From contig NC_014165.1 in NCBI RefSeq assembly GCF_000092645.1, positions 496,001-560,000 of the forward strand: a stretch of DNA of 64,000 nucleotides, written 5' to 3'. Position 1 is the stretch's first letter, and every line of letters begins with the position of its first letter. Below are positions 1 to 7,135 of this stretch, piece after piece. The position numbers and the translations under genes were made by a program. The stretch is from Thermobispora bispora DSM 43833 (GTDB lineage Bacteria; Actinomycetota; Actinomycetes; Streptosporangiales; Streptosporangiaceae). The notes beneath the pieces were generated by a model. The model had not been told where the DNA came from, searched no databases, and saw only the letters and a program-made list of their open reading frames with translations.

Positions 1-18
1 CGAACACGAATCCGAGAT

Positions 19-37
19 ATCATCACGATATTATGAT
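19..37. promoter_or_regulatory. Inverted repeat, candidate ArsR/CmtR operator
   Basis: ATCAT (19-23) and ATGAT (33-37) form an inverted repeat with a 9-nt spacer, in an AT-rich stretch that overlaps the proposed start codon of the ArsR-family gene. ArsR repressors commonly bind such dyads in their own promoters. That this one is the autoregulatory operator is an inference from position. Confidence 0.45.
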
Positions 38-434
38 TGATTCCGAGACTGGAATGATCTCCCGGGAAGCGCTGGCACCCGCCGCCGCGCTGTTCCGGTC
101 GCTGGCCGACCCGGTGCGGCTGTCGATCGTGCAGCGGCTGGCGCGCGGCGAGGCCCGGGTCGTGGATCTCACCCGCGAGCTGGCGCTGCCGCAGTCCACG
201 GTCTCCAAGCACCTGGCCTGCCTGCGCGACTGCCGGCTGGTGGACTACCGGGCCGAGGGCCGGCAGTCCTTCTACTTCATCGCCACCCCGGAGCTGCTCG
301 ACCTGCTGCGCTCGGCCGAGGCCCTGCTCGCCGCGACCGACCAGGCGGTGGCGCTGTGTCCCACGTACGGCACGGCCTGCGCGGGCTCCCGGCCCGCGGA
401 GGCCCCGGCGGTGGGGGAGGGGACGGCCGGATGA
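33..434 (+). CDS. ArsR-family metal-sensing repressor, CmtR-like
   Basis: This is a 133-residue winged-helix ArsR/SmtB regulator, expected to dissociate from DNA when it binds a toxic metal. The fold is seen in LFRSLADPVRLSIVQRL and the recognition helix SVSTVSKHLACLRDC-type segment (residues about 52-67). Cys63 and Cys67 (CxxxC in the recognition helix) plus a C-terminal Cys109 match the cadmium/lead ligand layout of mycobacterial CmtR, so a soft-metal ligand is inferred. It overlaps the downstream cation transporter by ATGA, so the two are translationally coupled and the transporter is its likely target. The first ATG lies in a dyad; an in-frame ATG at 54 is an alternative start. Confidence 0.88.
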   Translation: MIDSETGMISREALAPAAALFRSLADPVRLSIVQRLARGEARVVDLTRELALPQSTVSKHLACLRDCRLVDYRAEGRQSFYFIATPELLDLLRSAEALLAATDQAVALCPTYGTACAGSRPAEAPAVGEGTAG

Positions 435-1153
435 CCGCGCTGACCGTGGGGCCGTCGCCGGAGCGCCGGGCCGTGCTGATGCGCCGGGTGCGGCTGCTCG
501 TGGCGGCGACCATCTCCTACAACGTCATCGAGGCGGTGGTGGCGATCGCCGCCGGGTCCGTGGCCTCCTCCGGCGCGCTGGTGGCGTTCGGGCTGGACTC
601 GGTGATCGAGGTGGCCTCGGCCGCGGCGGTGGCCTGGCAGTTCTCCGCGCGCGACCCGGAGGTGGTGGAGCGCCGGGAGCGGCGGGCGCTGCGGATGATC
701 GCGCTGTCCTTCTTCGCCCTCGCGCTGTACGTCTCCGTGGACTCGGTGGCCGCGCTGCTCGGGGGCGGCGAGGCCGAGCACTCCACGCCGGGGCTGATCC
801 TGGCGGCGCTCTCGCTGGTGATCATGCCGGTGCTGTCGTACGCCCAGCGGCGGGCCGGCCGGGAGCTCGGCTCGGCGAGCGCCGTCGCCGACTCCAAGCA
901 GACCCTGCTCTGCACGTACCTGTCGGCCGTGCTGCTGGCCGGGCTGGCGGTGAACAGCCTGTTCGGCTGGGCGTGGGCCGACCCGGTCGCGGCGCTGGTC
1001 ATCGCGGGCGTGGCGGTCAAGGAGGGCCTGGAGGCCTGGCGCGGCGACGCGTGCTGCCAGCCGCCGCTCCATCCCGCGGCGGCCCTGTCCGGGCGGGCGG
1101 ACGGAGAGCCCGGGTGCTCGGCCTGCGGGCCCGGCTGCGCGTGCTGCTCATGA
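431..1153 (+). CDS. Cation diffusion facilitator-like metal efflux protein with Cys-rich tail
   Basis: This 240-residue multi-pass membrane protein resembles the cation diffusion facilitator family (Zn/Cd/Co efflux). Family-like polar signatures are FGLDSVIE in the second membrane segment and VADSKQTLLCTY and WADPVAAL in the fifth and sixth. There is no long C-terminal cytoplasmic domain. Instead the protein ends in a tail with two Cys pairs and a CSACGPGCACC cluster. The ATG at 431 overlaps the end of the ArsR gene by 4 nt. Expression is probably induced by the metal that the upstream repressor senses. The exact metal cannot be read from the sequence, though Cys richness favours a soft metal such as Cd, Pb or Zn. 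Confidence 0.85.
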   Translation: MTALTVGPSPERRAVLMRRVRLLVAATISYNVIEAVVAIAAGSVASSGALVAFGLDSVIEVASAAAVAWQFSARDPEVVERRERRALRMIALSFFALALYVSVDSVAALLGGGEAEHSTPGLILAALSLVIMPVLSYAQRRAGRELGSASAVADSKQTLLCTYLSAVLLAGLAVNSLFGWAWADPVAALVIAGVAVKEGLEAWRGDACCQPPLHPAAALSGRADGEPGCSACGPGCACCS

Positions 1154-1187
1154 CCCGCGTCCCGCTCGATCGTGGTGAGGTGACCTC

Positions 1188-1814
1188 ATGGCGCTGACCG
1201 CGCTGGCCGTCTATCTGGTCTCGCTGGCGCTCGCGTTCGGCGTGCGGACCTGGGTGCAGTGGCGCCGGACCGGCGACACCGGGTTCCGCGGCGGCGGGCT
1301 GCGGCCGGGCAGCGTGCAGTGGTGGGCGCGGCTGCTGTTCATCGCTGCCCTGGTCGCGGTGGCGGCCGGCCCGGTGGCCGAGCTGGCCGGCCTGGCCGCG
1401 GTGCCCGCGCTGGACGTGCCGGTCGTCCGCGTGTCCGGCCTGATCCTCGCCCTGCTCGGCACGGCCGCCGTGCTGGCCGCGCAGGCGTCCATGGGCGCGT
1501 CCTGGCGGATCGGGGTGGACGAGTCCGAGCGCACCGACCTGGTGACCACCGGGGCGTTCGCGATGGTGCGCAACCCGATCTTCACCGCGATGATGATCAC
1601 CGCCGCGGGCCTGGCCGCCATGGTGCCGAACGTCGTCTCGCTCGCCGCCCTGGCGCTGACCGTGGTGTCGATCGAGGTCCAGGTGCGCGCGGTCGAGGAG
1701 CCGTACCTGCTGCGGGTGCACGGCGAGGCGTACGCGCGGTACGCGGCCAGGGTGGGCCGGTTCCTGCCCGGCCTGGGGCGCCTGCGCCGGTCCGGGGCGC
1801 CCGCCGGGCGCTGA
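1188..1814 (+). CDS. Isoprenylcysteine carboxyl methyltransferase-like membrane protein
   Basis: This is a 208-residue polytopic membrane protein of the ICMT/phospholipid methyltransferase-like family. The C-terminal signature is visible: a TTGAFAMVRNPIF stretch (R-NP motif), then EEPYLLRVHGEAYARYAARVGRF, the usual SAM-binding end of the family. At least four hydrophobic segments precede it. It starts at an ATG behind a GGTGAGGTG ribosome site, 34 nt after the transporter, so it is probably co-transcribed with the arsR-efflux pair. The substrate is unknown. Bacterial members are often found beside metal-efflux genes without a proven role. Confidence 0.8.
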   Translation: MALTALAVYLVSLALAFGVRTWVQWRRTGDTGFRGGGLRPGSVQWWARLLFIAALVAVAAGPVAELAGLAAVPALDVPVVRVSGLILALLGTAAVLAAQASMGASWRIGVDESERTDLVTTGAFAMVRNPIFTAMMITAAGLAAMVPNVVSLAALALTVVSIEVQVRAVEEPYLLRVHGEAYARYAARVGRFLPGLGRLRRSGAPAGR

Positions 1815-2035
1815 CCTGGGCGGGAGCAGGACCGGAAGTCGCAGGTCTCCGCCCCAGGCGGCCGAGGTGATCTTGCACCGACCGGCGGCGCGGCCGTACG
1901 GCCGGCCGGTGGCGGAGGGGCGTTCCCGGCGGTGACCGTCGACGTCGCCGCCCGCCGGAGCGCCGACGCGAGTGGTCAGTGCGGGCGGGGGAGCAGGCCA
2001 GGAGCTCGAGCAGGGCCCGGCCCTGGTCGCGAGCG

Positions 2036-3166
2036 TCAGTGTGGGCGGGGGAGCAGGGCCGGACGGGGGTGCCAGTCGCCGAGGTACTTCCTGGGGGTGT
2101 GCTCCGCGGCCTGTTGGGGGGTGAGCTGCGGCCGGTTCTCGGGCACGGGGATCGCAGCGCCCGGTCCCTTGTTGTGGAACTCGCCGAACCGTGCGTCCCG
2201 CCAGTGATACCCCGAGCTCATGTCCACGTACGGCGTGGCGGCGTCGATCGACGGGCCCATCCAGGTTTCGCGTACGACCAGAGACGGGACGGCGGTCGGG
2301 TCGCTGCTGGGCCGCCAGGGCCGGGCCAGGCCGAAGGACGCATCCGCCGCCGGCCCGTTGATCACGCAGTGCACCGCCAGGAAGCCGTGCGGGTTGGCGG
2401 CGGCCGTGCTCGGTGCGAACACGAAGCCGTACGGACGGAACGTCACGTCTCTCGCCAAGGTGGTCAGCTCGCATCGCTCGAAGACGGCGGTCGCGCGGCC
2501 GAAGACGAAGTCGACGTCCCCTTCGATGTAGCACTCGCGGTAGTACTGCCGGGCGAAGGTCGCCACATTGCGGGTGTCGGCGTACAGCGTGTCCTGATGG
2601 CCGAGGAAGCGGCACCGCTCGAAGTAGGAGCGGTCGCCCATGACCTTCGCCGCCACCGCCTGCGTGTCCGTGATCTCCGGATGGTCGGCCCGCAGCCAGT
2701 CGTTGGCGAACGTGACATGGGCGGCGGTGAAGCCGTCGGCCTGGATCGTGGCGGTGGCACTGCCACTGGTTCCGTACGTGCCGCCGTCCGGCTTGGGCGT
2801 GCCGGCCGCGTTGTCGTAGACGATCACCACGTCGCGTGCGTCGCCGGTGGCGCCGAGGAAGCACAGTCCGGTCTTGGCCTGCGGCACGAGGACGGTCTCC
2901 CGGTAGGTCCCGGCGGCGATCACCAAGGTCCAGCCCTCGGCCGGCGAGTCCGGGGTCGCGTCGACGGCGGCCTGCACGGTGGTGTAGTCACCCCGGCCCT
3001 GGCTGTCCACGTACAGCGTGCGGTCGTTCAGGCGGTGGCGGGGCGAGCCGTACCGGCCGAAGGGAGGCACGTGGGCGGCGCGCGCGGGTGACGCGAGGGC
3101 GAGACCCAGGATCCCGGCGGCACCGGCCAGCACCTGTCGTCGGCCGATCAGGGGGGTGTGCGACAT
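2036..3166 (-). CDS. Secreted pectinesterase (carbohydrate esterase family 8)
   Basis: This is a 376-residue pectin methylesterase that removes methyl esters from homogalacturonan outside the cell. The N terminus carries a twin-arginine signal (GRRQVLAGAAGILGLALASP, Ala-rich cleavage near residue 30). Family motifs follow in order: GTYRE (86-90), GHQDTLYAD with the catalytic Asp192, YIEGDVDFVFG with the nucleophile Asp219, and LARPWRP (LGRPW-type Arg). Length is normal for the family. ATG 3166 is preferred because a GGAG site lies 5 nt upstream; GTG 3169 is directly adjacent. It stands alone with no other pectin genes nearby, so it is probably a scavenging enzyme of a plant-debris degrader. 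Confidence 0.93.
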   Translation of the reverse strand: MSHTPLIGRRQVLAGAAGILGLALASPARAAHVPPFGRYGSPRHRLNDRTLYVDSQGRGDYTTVQAAVDATPDSPAEGWTLVIAAGTYRETVLVPQAKTGLCFLGATGDARDVVIVYDNAAGTPKPDGGTYGTSGSATATIQADGFTAAHVTFANDWLRADHPEITDTQAVAAKVMGDRSYFERCRFLGHQDTLYADTRNVATFARQYYRECYIEGDVDFVFGRATAVFERCELTTLARDVTFRPYGFVFAPSTAAANPHGFLAVHCVINGPAADASFGLARPWRPSSDPTAVPSLVVRETWMGPSIDAATPYVDMSSGYHWRDARFGEFHNKGPGAAIPVPENRPQLTPQQAAEHTPRKYLGDWHPRPALLPRPH

Positions 3167-3383
3167 CACGGCTCCGGTTGGTCACATATATGAACAGATT
3201 CCGTAGATGCGAACACCAGCACGGTAAATTTCGCCCTCAGCGGTGTCAATGACGGATGGGAATCGGTCCGGGGGCGGCCGCCGATCGTCAGGCCCTGCGC
3301 TCGCCGCCGACCGGTGCGGCGGGGTGGCCCGCTACACCACCGCGCACCTTCCACGGGTCGTGGGCAAGGACGTAGAAATGATC

Positions 3384-3416
3384 AAGGCCCGGGCCGGGAG
3401 TCCCGGCCCGGGCCTT
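3384..3416 (-). terminator. Strong GC hairpin after tRNA-Gly
   Basis: A perfect 15-bp inverted repeat (arms 3384-3398 and 3402-3416, 3-nt loop) lies immediately downstream of the encoded CCA end of the minus-strand tRNA. There is no long T tract, but actinobacterial terminators often lack one. Confidence 0.7.
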
Positions 3417-3420
3417 CGGC

Positions 3421-3495
3421 TGGAGCGGGTGACGGGAATCGAACCCGCGTTGTCAGCTTGGGAAGCTGATGTTCTGCCATTGAACTACACCCGCG
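3421..3495 (-). tRNA. tRNA-Gly (anticodon CCC), CCA encoded
   Basis: The reverse strand folds as a cloverleaf. The acceptor GCGGGTG pairs with CACCCGC and the discriminator base is T. The anticodon loop is TTCCCAA, giving anticodon CCC. The T arm contains GGTTCGATTCC. The plus-strand bases TGG at 3421-3423 are an encoded CCA. A TACAGT hexamer at 3528-3533 (minus) is a plausible -10, and a small hairpin (3501-3516) sits in the 5' leader. Confidence 0.95.
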
Positions 3496-3762
3496 TGGGG
3501 CGACCGTGAGGTCGCTCCGTCCCCATACTGTAGCGGAAACCTCGGGCGCGTGGTGCACGTCGTCATCGCGGAATGCGGCGGACGAGCGCGTCCCAGCGAC
3601 CGGTGGACGCTGGGTGAGGGTTCCGGCACCGCATGTCACGGTACGTGCCAATCGGCCGTTCTACCGCCAAACTTGGGCAATCGTGAGGGAAACCCGCATA
3701 CTATCGGGCACCGCGGAGAAGCCACCCAGGGGGACACCCTGGGCGGATTGCGGGCGGCCGAT

Positions 3763-3775
3763 TAGCCTTGCATTC
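3763..3775 (+). promoter_or_regulatory. Leaderless -10 promoter of dcd
   Basis: TAGCCT (3763-3768) is followed by a 7-nt spacer and then GTG. No Shine-Dalgarno sequence is present, so the transcript should begin at the start codon. The block is almost identical to the cysS promoter at 58084-58101. Confidence 0.65.
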
Positions 3776-4351
3776 GTGCTCCTATCCGACCGCGATCTGC
3801 GCGCCGAGATCGAATCGGGGCGGATCAAGATCGACCCGTGGGACCCCGAGATGTTGCAGCCGTCGAGCATCGACGTGCGGCTCGACCGGTATTTCCGGGT
3901 TTTCGAGAACCACCGGTACCCGCACATCGACCCGGCGGTGGAGCAGCCCGATCTGACCCGGCTGGTGGAACCGGTCGGTGACGAACCCTTCATCCTGCAT
4001 CCCGGCGAGTTCGTGCTCGCGAGCACATACGAGGTGATCAGCCTCCCCGACGACGTGGCGGCGCGCCTCGAGGGCAAGTCGAGCCTGGGCCGGCTCGGCC
4101 TGCTCACGCACTCCACCGCCGGCTTCATCGACCCCGGCTTCGAAGGGCACGTGACGTTGGAGCTCTCCAACGTGGCCACGCTGCCGATCAAGCTCTGGCC
4201 GGGCATGAAGATCGGCCAGCTCTGCATGTTCCGGCTCAGCTCGCCCGCCGAGTACCCGTACGGCTCACCGAGGTACGGCTCGCGCTACCAGGGGCAGCGC
4301 GGGCCGACGCCGAGCCGGTCCTACCTGAACTTTCACCGGACCAAGGTCTGA
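3776..4351 (+). CDS. dcd: dCTP deaminase
   Basis: This 191-residue enzyme deaminates dCTP to dUTP for thymidylate synthesis; some actinobacterial forms also hydrolyse dUTP. The trimeric dCTP deaminase/dUTPase fold is clear: [10 protein letters not shown] at the N terminus, [49 protein letters not shown] (catalytic region with the conserved Glu), and the C-terminal [15 protein letters not shown] closing tail. The GTG at 3776 is chosen because it gives the standard family length and sits 7 nt after a TAnnnT hexamer (leaderless). A longer open frame extends upstream but has no family similarity. Confidence 0.96.
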   Translation: MLLSDRDLRAEIESGRIKIDPWDPEMLQPSSIDVRLDRYFRVFENHRYPHIDPAVEQPDLTRLVEPVGDEPFILHPGEFVLASTYEVISLPDDVAARLEGKSSLGRLGLLTHSTAGFIDPGFEGHVTLELSNVATLPIKLWPGMKIGQLCMFRLSSPAEYPYGSPRYGSRYQGQRGPTPSRSYLNFHRTKV

Positions 4352-4496
4352 GTGGAACCGATCATGACGGGGGCCGCGTCAGCCTGGCATGTCCGGGTAA
4401 GACCGTTACAGGCGGGTTGCCGTGGGCTGAACTTCGTAATTCAGGTGGTTACCCGTACCCTTTCTGCGGACTGTCCCCCGCACCCTGGAGAACAAC

Positions 4497-5114
4497 GTGC
4501 GACTGCGTCTCACACCACGTGAGGACAGCTACTACGACTTGTTCGCGCACGCGGCCAACAACATCGTCACTGCCTCGCGTGTCCTCGTCGAGATCATCAG
4601 CGACGGCTCCGACCGGGAGGCGCTGGCGGAGAAGATGCGTGCCTGCGAGCACGCGGGTGACGAGCACACCCACGCGATCATGAATCGCCTCAATGAGAGT
4701 TTCATCACGCCCTTCGACCGCGAGGACATCTACCGCCTCGCGTCGAACCTCGACGACGTGATGGACTTCATGGAGGCGGCGGCCGACCTCATCGTGCTCT
4801 ACCAGATCGACCGGCTGCCCAGGGATGTCATCCAGCAGGTCGAGGTGCTCGAGCGGGCCGCCGAGCTCACCGCCGACGCCATGCCGCGCCTGCGCTCGAT
4901 GCAGCACCTCAACGGGTACTGGATCGAGATCAACCGGCTCGAGAACCAGGCGGACCAGATCTACCGCCGGCTGCTGGCGAAGCTCTTCAGCGGGGAGTAC
5001 GACGCGCTCACGGTCATGAAGATGCGTGAGGTGATCGAGCAGCTGGAGCTCGCCGCCGACGCGTTCGAGCACGTGGCGAACACGATCGAGTCGATCGCTG
5101 TCAAGGAAAGCTAA
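4497..5114 (+). CDS. DUF47 (PhoU-like) phosphate transport accessory protein
   Basis: This 205-residue all-helical protein belongs to the DUF47/TIGR00153 family, a PhoU-like group that almost always precedes Pit transporters. The start is GTG after a GGAGA site. Family features seen are the N-terminal RLTPREDSYYDLF, acidic-helix repeats (EHAGDEHTHAIMNRLNESF and DREDIYRLASNLDDVMDF), and a second matching half near the C terminus. The stop codon directly abuts the GTG of the transporter gene. The likely role is controlling or stabilising Pit-mediated phosphate uptake at the inner face of the membrane. Confidence 0.92.
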   Translation: MRLRLTPREDSYYDLFAHAANNIVTASRVLVEIISDGSDREALAEKMRACEHAGDEHTHAIMNRLNESFITPFDREDIYRLASNLDDVMDFMEAAADLIVLYQIDRLPRDVIQQVEVLERAAELTADAMPRLRSMQHLNGYWIEINRLENQADQIYRRLLAKLFSGEYDALTVMKMREVIEQLELAADAFEHVANTIESIAVKES

Positions 5115-6116
5115 GTGGAGCTCGCACTCGTCATCGGCGTCATCGTCATCGCCCTGATCTTCGACTACACCAACGGTTTCCATGACGCCGCCAACGCGAT
5201 CGCGACCTCGGTCTCGACCCGCGCGCTCACCCCGCGTACGGCGCTGATCATGGCAGCGGTGATGAACTTCATCGGGGCGCACCTCGGCACCTCGGTCGCC
5301 CAGACGGTCGGCAAGGGCATCATCGCCCCGCCGGACGGGCAGCAAGGCCTGCTCATCGTGGGCGGGGCGCTGATCGGTGCGATCCTGTGGAACCTCATCA
5401 CCTGGTACTTCGGCCTGCCCTCCTCCAGCAGCCACGCCCTGATCGGCGGCCTGGTCGGCTCGGCGCTCGCGGCCGGCGCCGGCGTCTCCTGGAGCGGCGT
5501 GGTGGAGAAGGTCGTGATCCCCATGATCCTGTCGCCCGTGATCGGCTTCACCCTGGGCGCGCTGATCATGATCGCGATCTTGTGGATCTTCCGGCGCTCG
5601 AACCCGCACCGGACCGGCAAGGGCTTCCGGTACGCCCAGACCGTCTCGGCCGCGGCGATGGCGCTCGGGCACGGCCTGCAGGACGCGCAGAAGACGATGG
5701 GCGTGATCTTCCTCGCCCTCGTGGTCGGGGGGTACGTGGCGCCCACCGACCCGATCCCCGAGTGGGTGATCACCATCGCGGCCGCGGCGATCTCGCTCGG
5801 CACGTACGCCGGGGGCTGGCGCATCATGCGCACGCTCGGCCGGCGCATCATCCACCTGAACGCCCCGGCCGGCTTCGCCGCCGAGATGGCGGCCGCCTCC
5901 GTGCTGTACGGCGCGGCCATGGGGTTCGGCGCCCCGATCTCCACCACCCACACCATCACCACCGCGATCATGGGGGTGGGGGCGACCCGGCGCCTGTCGG
6001 CGGTCCGCTGGGGCGTCGCCGGCAACATCGTCACCGCCTGGGTCCTGACGATCCCCGCCGCCGCCGTCGTCGCCGCCCTCTCCTACGGCCTGCTGCACCT
6101 GATCTTCCGCGTGTGA
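5115..6116 (+). CDS. pit: Low-affinity inorganic phosphate transporter, Pit family
   Basis: This 333-residue polytopic permease takes up metal-phosphate by proton symport. The duplicated PHO4 signature is present: DYTNGFHDAANAIATSVSTRAL near the N terminus and GFGAPISTTHTITTAIMGVGA in the second half, with the GLPSSSSHALIGGLVGSAL segment between them. About ten hydrophobic spans are visible. It starts at a GTG touching the DUF47 stop codon, so the two form an operon. The gene ends 1 nt before the convergent mshD stop codon. No convincing PHO box was seen upstream, consistent with constitutive housekeeping uptake. Confidence 0.95.
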   Translation: MELALVIGVIVIALIFDYTNGFHDAANAIATSVSTRALTPRTALIMAAVMNFIGAHLGTSVAQTVGKGIIAPPDGQQGLLIVGGALIGAILWNLITWYFGLPSSSSHALIGGLVGSALAAGAGVSWSGVVEKVVIPMILSPVIGFTLGALIMIAILWIFRRSNPHRTGKGFRYAQTVSAAAMALGHGLQDAQKTMGVIFLALVVGGYVAPTDPIPEWVITIAAAAISLGTYAGGWRIMRTLGRRIIHLNAPAGFAAEMAAASVLYGAAMGFGAPISTTHTITTAIMGVGATRRLSAVRWGVAGNIVTAWVLTIPAAAVVAALSYGLLHLIFRV

Positions 6117-6117
6117 C

Positions 6118-7005
6118 TCACCGCCGGTACATGACGTCCACGGTCCACCTGGTGAACCCGAGCGACTCGTAGAGCCTGACCGCCGCCGTGTTCGCCTCGT
6201 CCACGTAGAGCATCACCTGGTCCAGGCCGCGCGAGCGCAGATGGGCCAGGCCGGCGAGGGTGAGCGCCCGGCCGAGGCCGGTTCCCCGCTCCTCCGGGTC
6301 CACCCCCACCACGTACACCTCCCCGATCGGCCCGTCTGCGCCTTCCGCCTGCGCGTGGACCTTGGTCCAGTGGAAGCCCACGAGCGTGCCCGCACGCTCC
6401 GCGAGGAAGAACCCGGCCGGGTCGAACCAGGGCTCCTGCTGCCGCCGTTTGAGGTCCTCCAAGGTCCAGGAGCCCTGCTCGGGGTGGTCGGCGAAGGCCC
6501 GGGCGTTCAGGGCCAGCCACGCCTCCTCGTCCCGCCCCGGCTCGAAGGTGCGCAGCCGTACGCCCTCCGGGAGCTCTGGGGCGGGCAGCGGCGTGGTGAG
6601 CGGGCGGCGCATCCGCCACAGCGCCCGCGCCCGGGTCATGCCGAAGCCCGCGGCGAGCCGTGCCGCCGCCGGAAGGTCGCCGTGCGCCCACAGCCGCACG
6701 CCCTTGCCGCCGGTGTCGAGGACGGCCGCGAGCAGCCGGCCGCCGAGCCCGCGGCCGCGGAAGCCCGGGTGGACGACGAGCTCCCCGCTCGGGGGATCGG
6801 ACGGCTCCAGGTACGCGAACCCGGCCAGCTCATCACCGTCGTAGAGGAGCAGGAACCGGGCCCCGGACGGCCCGCCGTACCGCAGGGCGAGCAGCGTCTG
6901 CTCGTTGAGAGGGCGCACGCCGTCCGCTTCCGCGGCGGCCTCGGCGAGGGCGAGCACGGCCTCTTGATCGCCAGGAGTCTCCCGGATCTCCACGCGCACC
7001 GTCAT
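6118..7005 (-). CDS. mshD: Mycothiol synthase (two GNAT domains)
   Basis: This 295-residue enzyme transfers acetyl from acetyl-CoA to Cys-GlcN-Ins, the last step of mycothiol synthesis. Two tandem GNAT folds are seen. The N-terminal one (about 1-130) carries LVVHPGFRGRGLGGRLL. The C-terminal one (about 150-295) carries VYVVGVDPEERGTGLGRAL and VMLYVDEANTAAVRLYESLG. ATG 7005 is chosen over an upstream frame extension because a TAAGGT hexamer ends 7 nt before it (leaderless). Together with mshA at 47 kb this shows that the cell uses mycothiol as its low-molecular-weight thiol. Confidence 0.95.
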   Translation of the reverse strand: MTVRVEIRETPGDQEAVLALAEAAAEADGVRPLNEQTLLALRYGGPSGARFLLLYDGDELAGFAYLEPSDPPSGELVVHPGFRGRGLGGRLLAAVLDTGGKGVRLWAHGDLPAAARLAAGFGMTRARALWRMRRPLTTPLPAPELPEGVRLRTFEPGRDEEAWLALNARAFADHPEQGSWTLEDLKRRQQEPWFDPAGFFLAERAGTLVGFHWTKVHAQAEGADGPIGEVYVVGVDPEERGTGLGRALTLAGLAHLRSRGLDQVMLYVDEANTAAVRLYESLGFTRWTVDVMYRR

Positions 7006-7079
7006 GTTTCGCACCTTAGGCGATCGACCCGTCACGTGGCGCACAGCGGGGCACGTACGATCTGACTGATTCTTGGTGA

Positions 7080-7097
7080 AAAAACGTTACCGTTTTT
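7080..7097. promoter_or_regulatory. AT-rich palindrome upstream of the 5'-nucleotidase
   Basis: AAAAACG (7080-7086) and CGTTTTT (7091-7097) form a 7-bp palindrome with a 4-nt centre, 39 nt upstream of the nucleotidase start. An ACCGTTTT block recurs at 7118-7125. It could be an operator for phosphate or another signal. The binding protein is unknown. Confidence 0.35.
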
Positions 7098-7135
7098 GTC
7101 ATGCGTTGCTTAGATCACCGTTTTACCTTCGGGGC

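Noticed and set aside
1017-2864. Long minus-strand open frame of 615 codons
   Set aside because: Opposite to the methyltransferase gene and in another frame of the pectinesterase; composition is Arg/Gly/Pro/His-rich and has no domain. A GC-rich shadow.
4380-4496. PHO box ahead of the DUF47-Pit operon
   Set aside because: GTTAC and TTCAG-like words occur but not as 11-bp period direct repeats.
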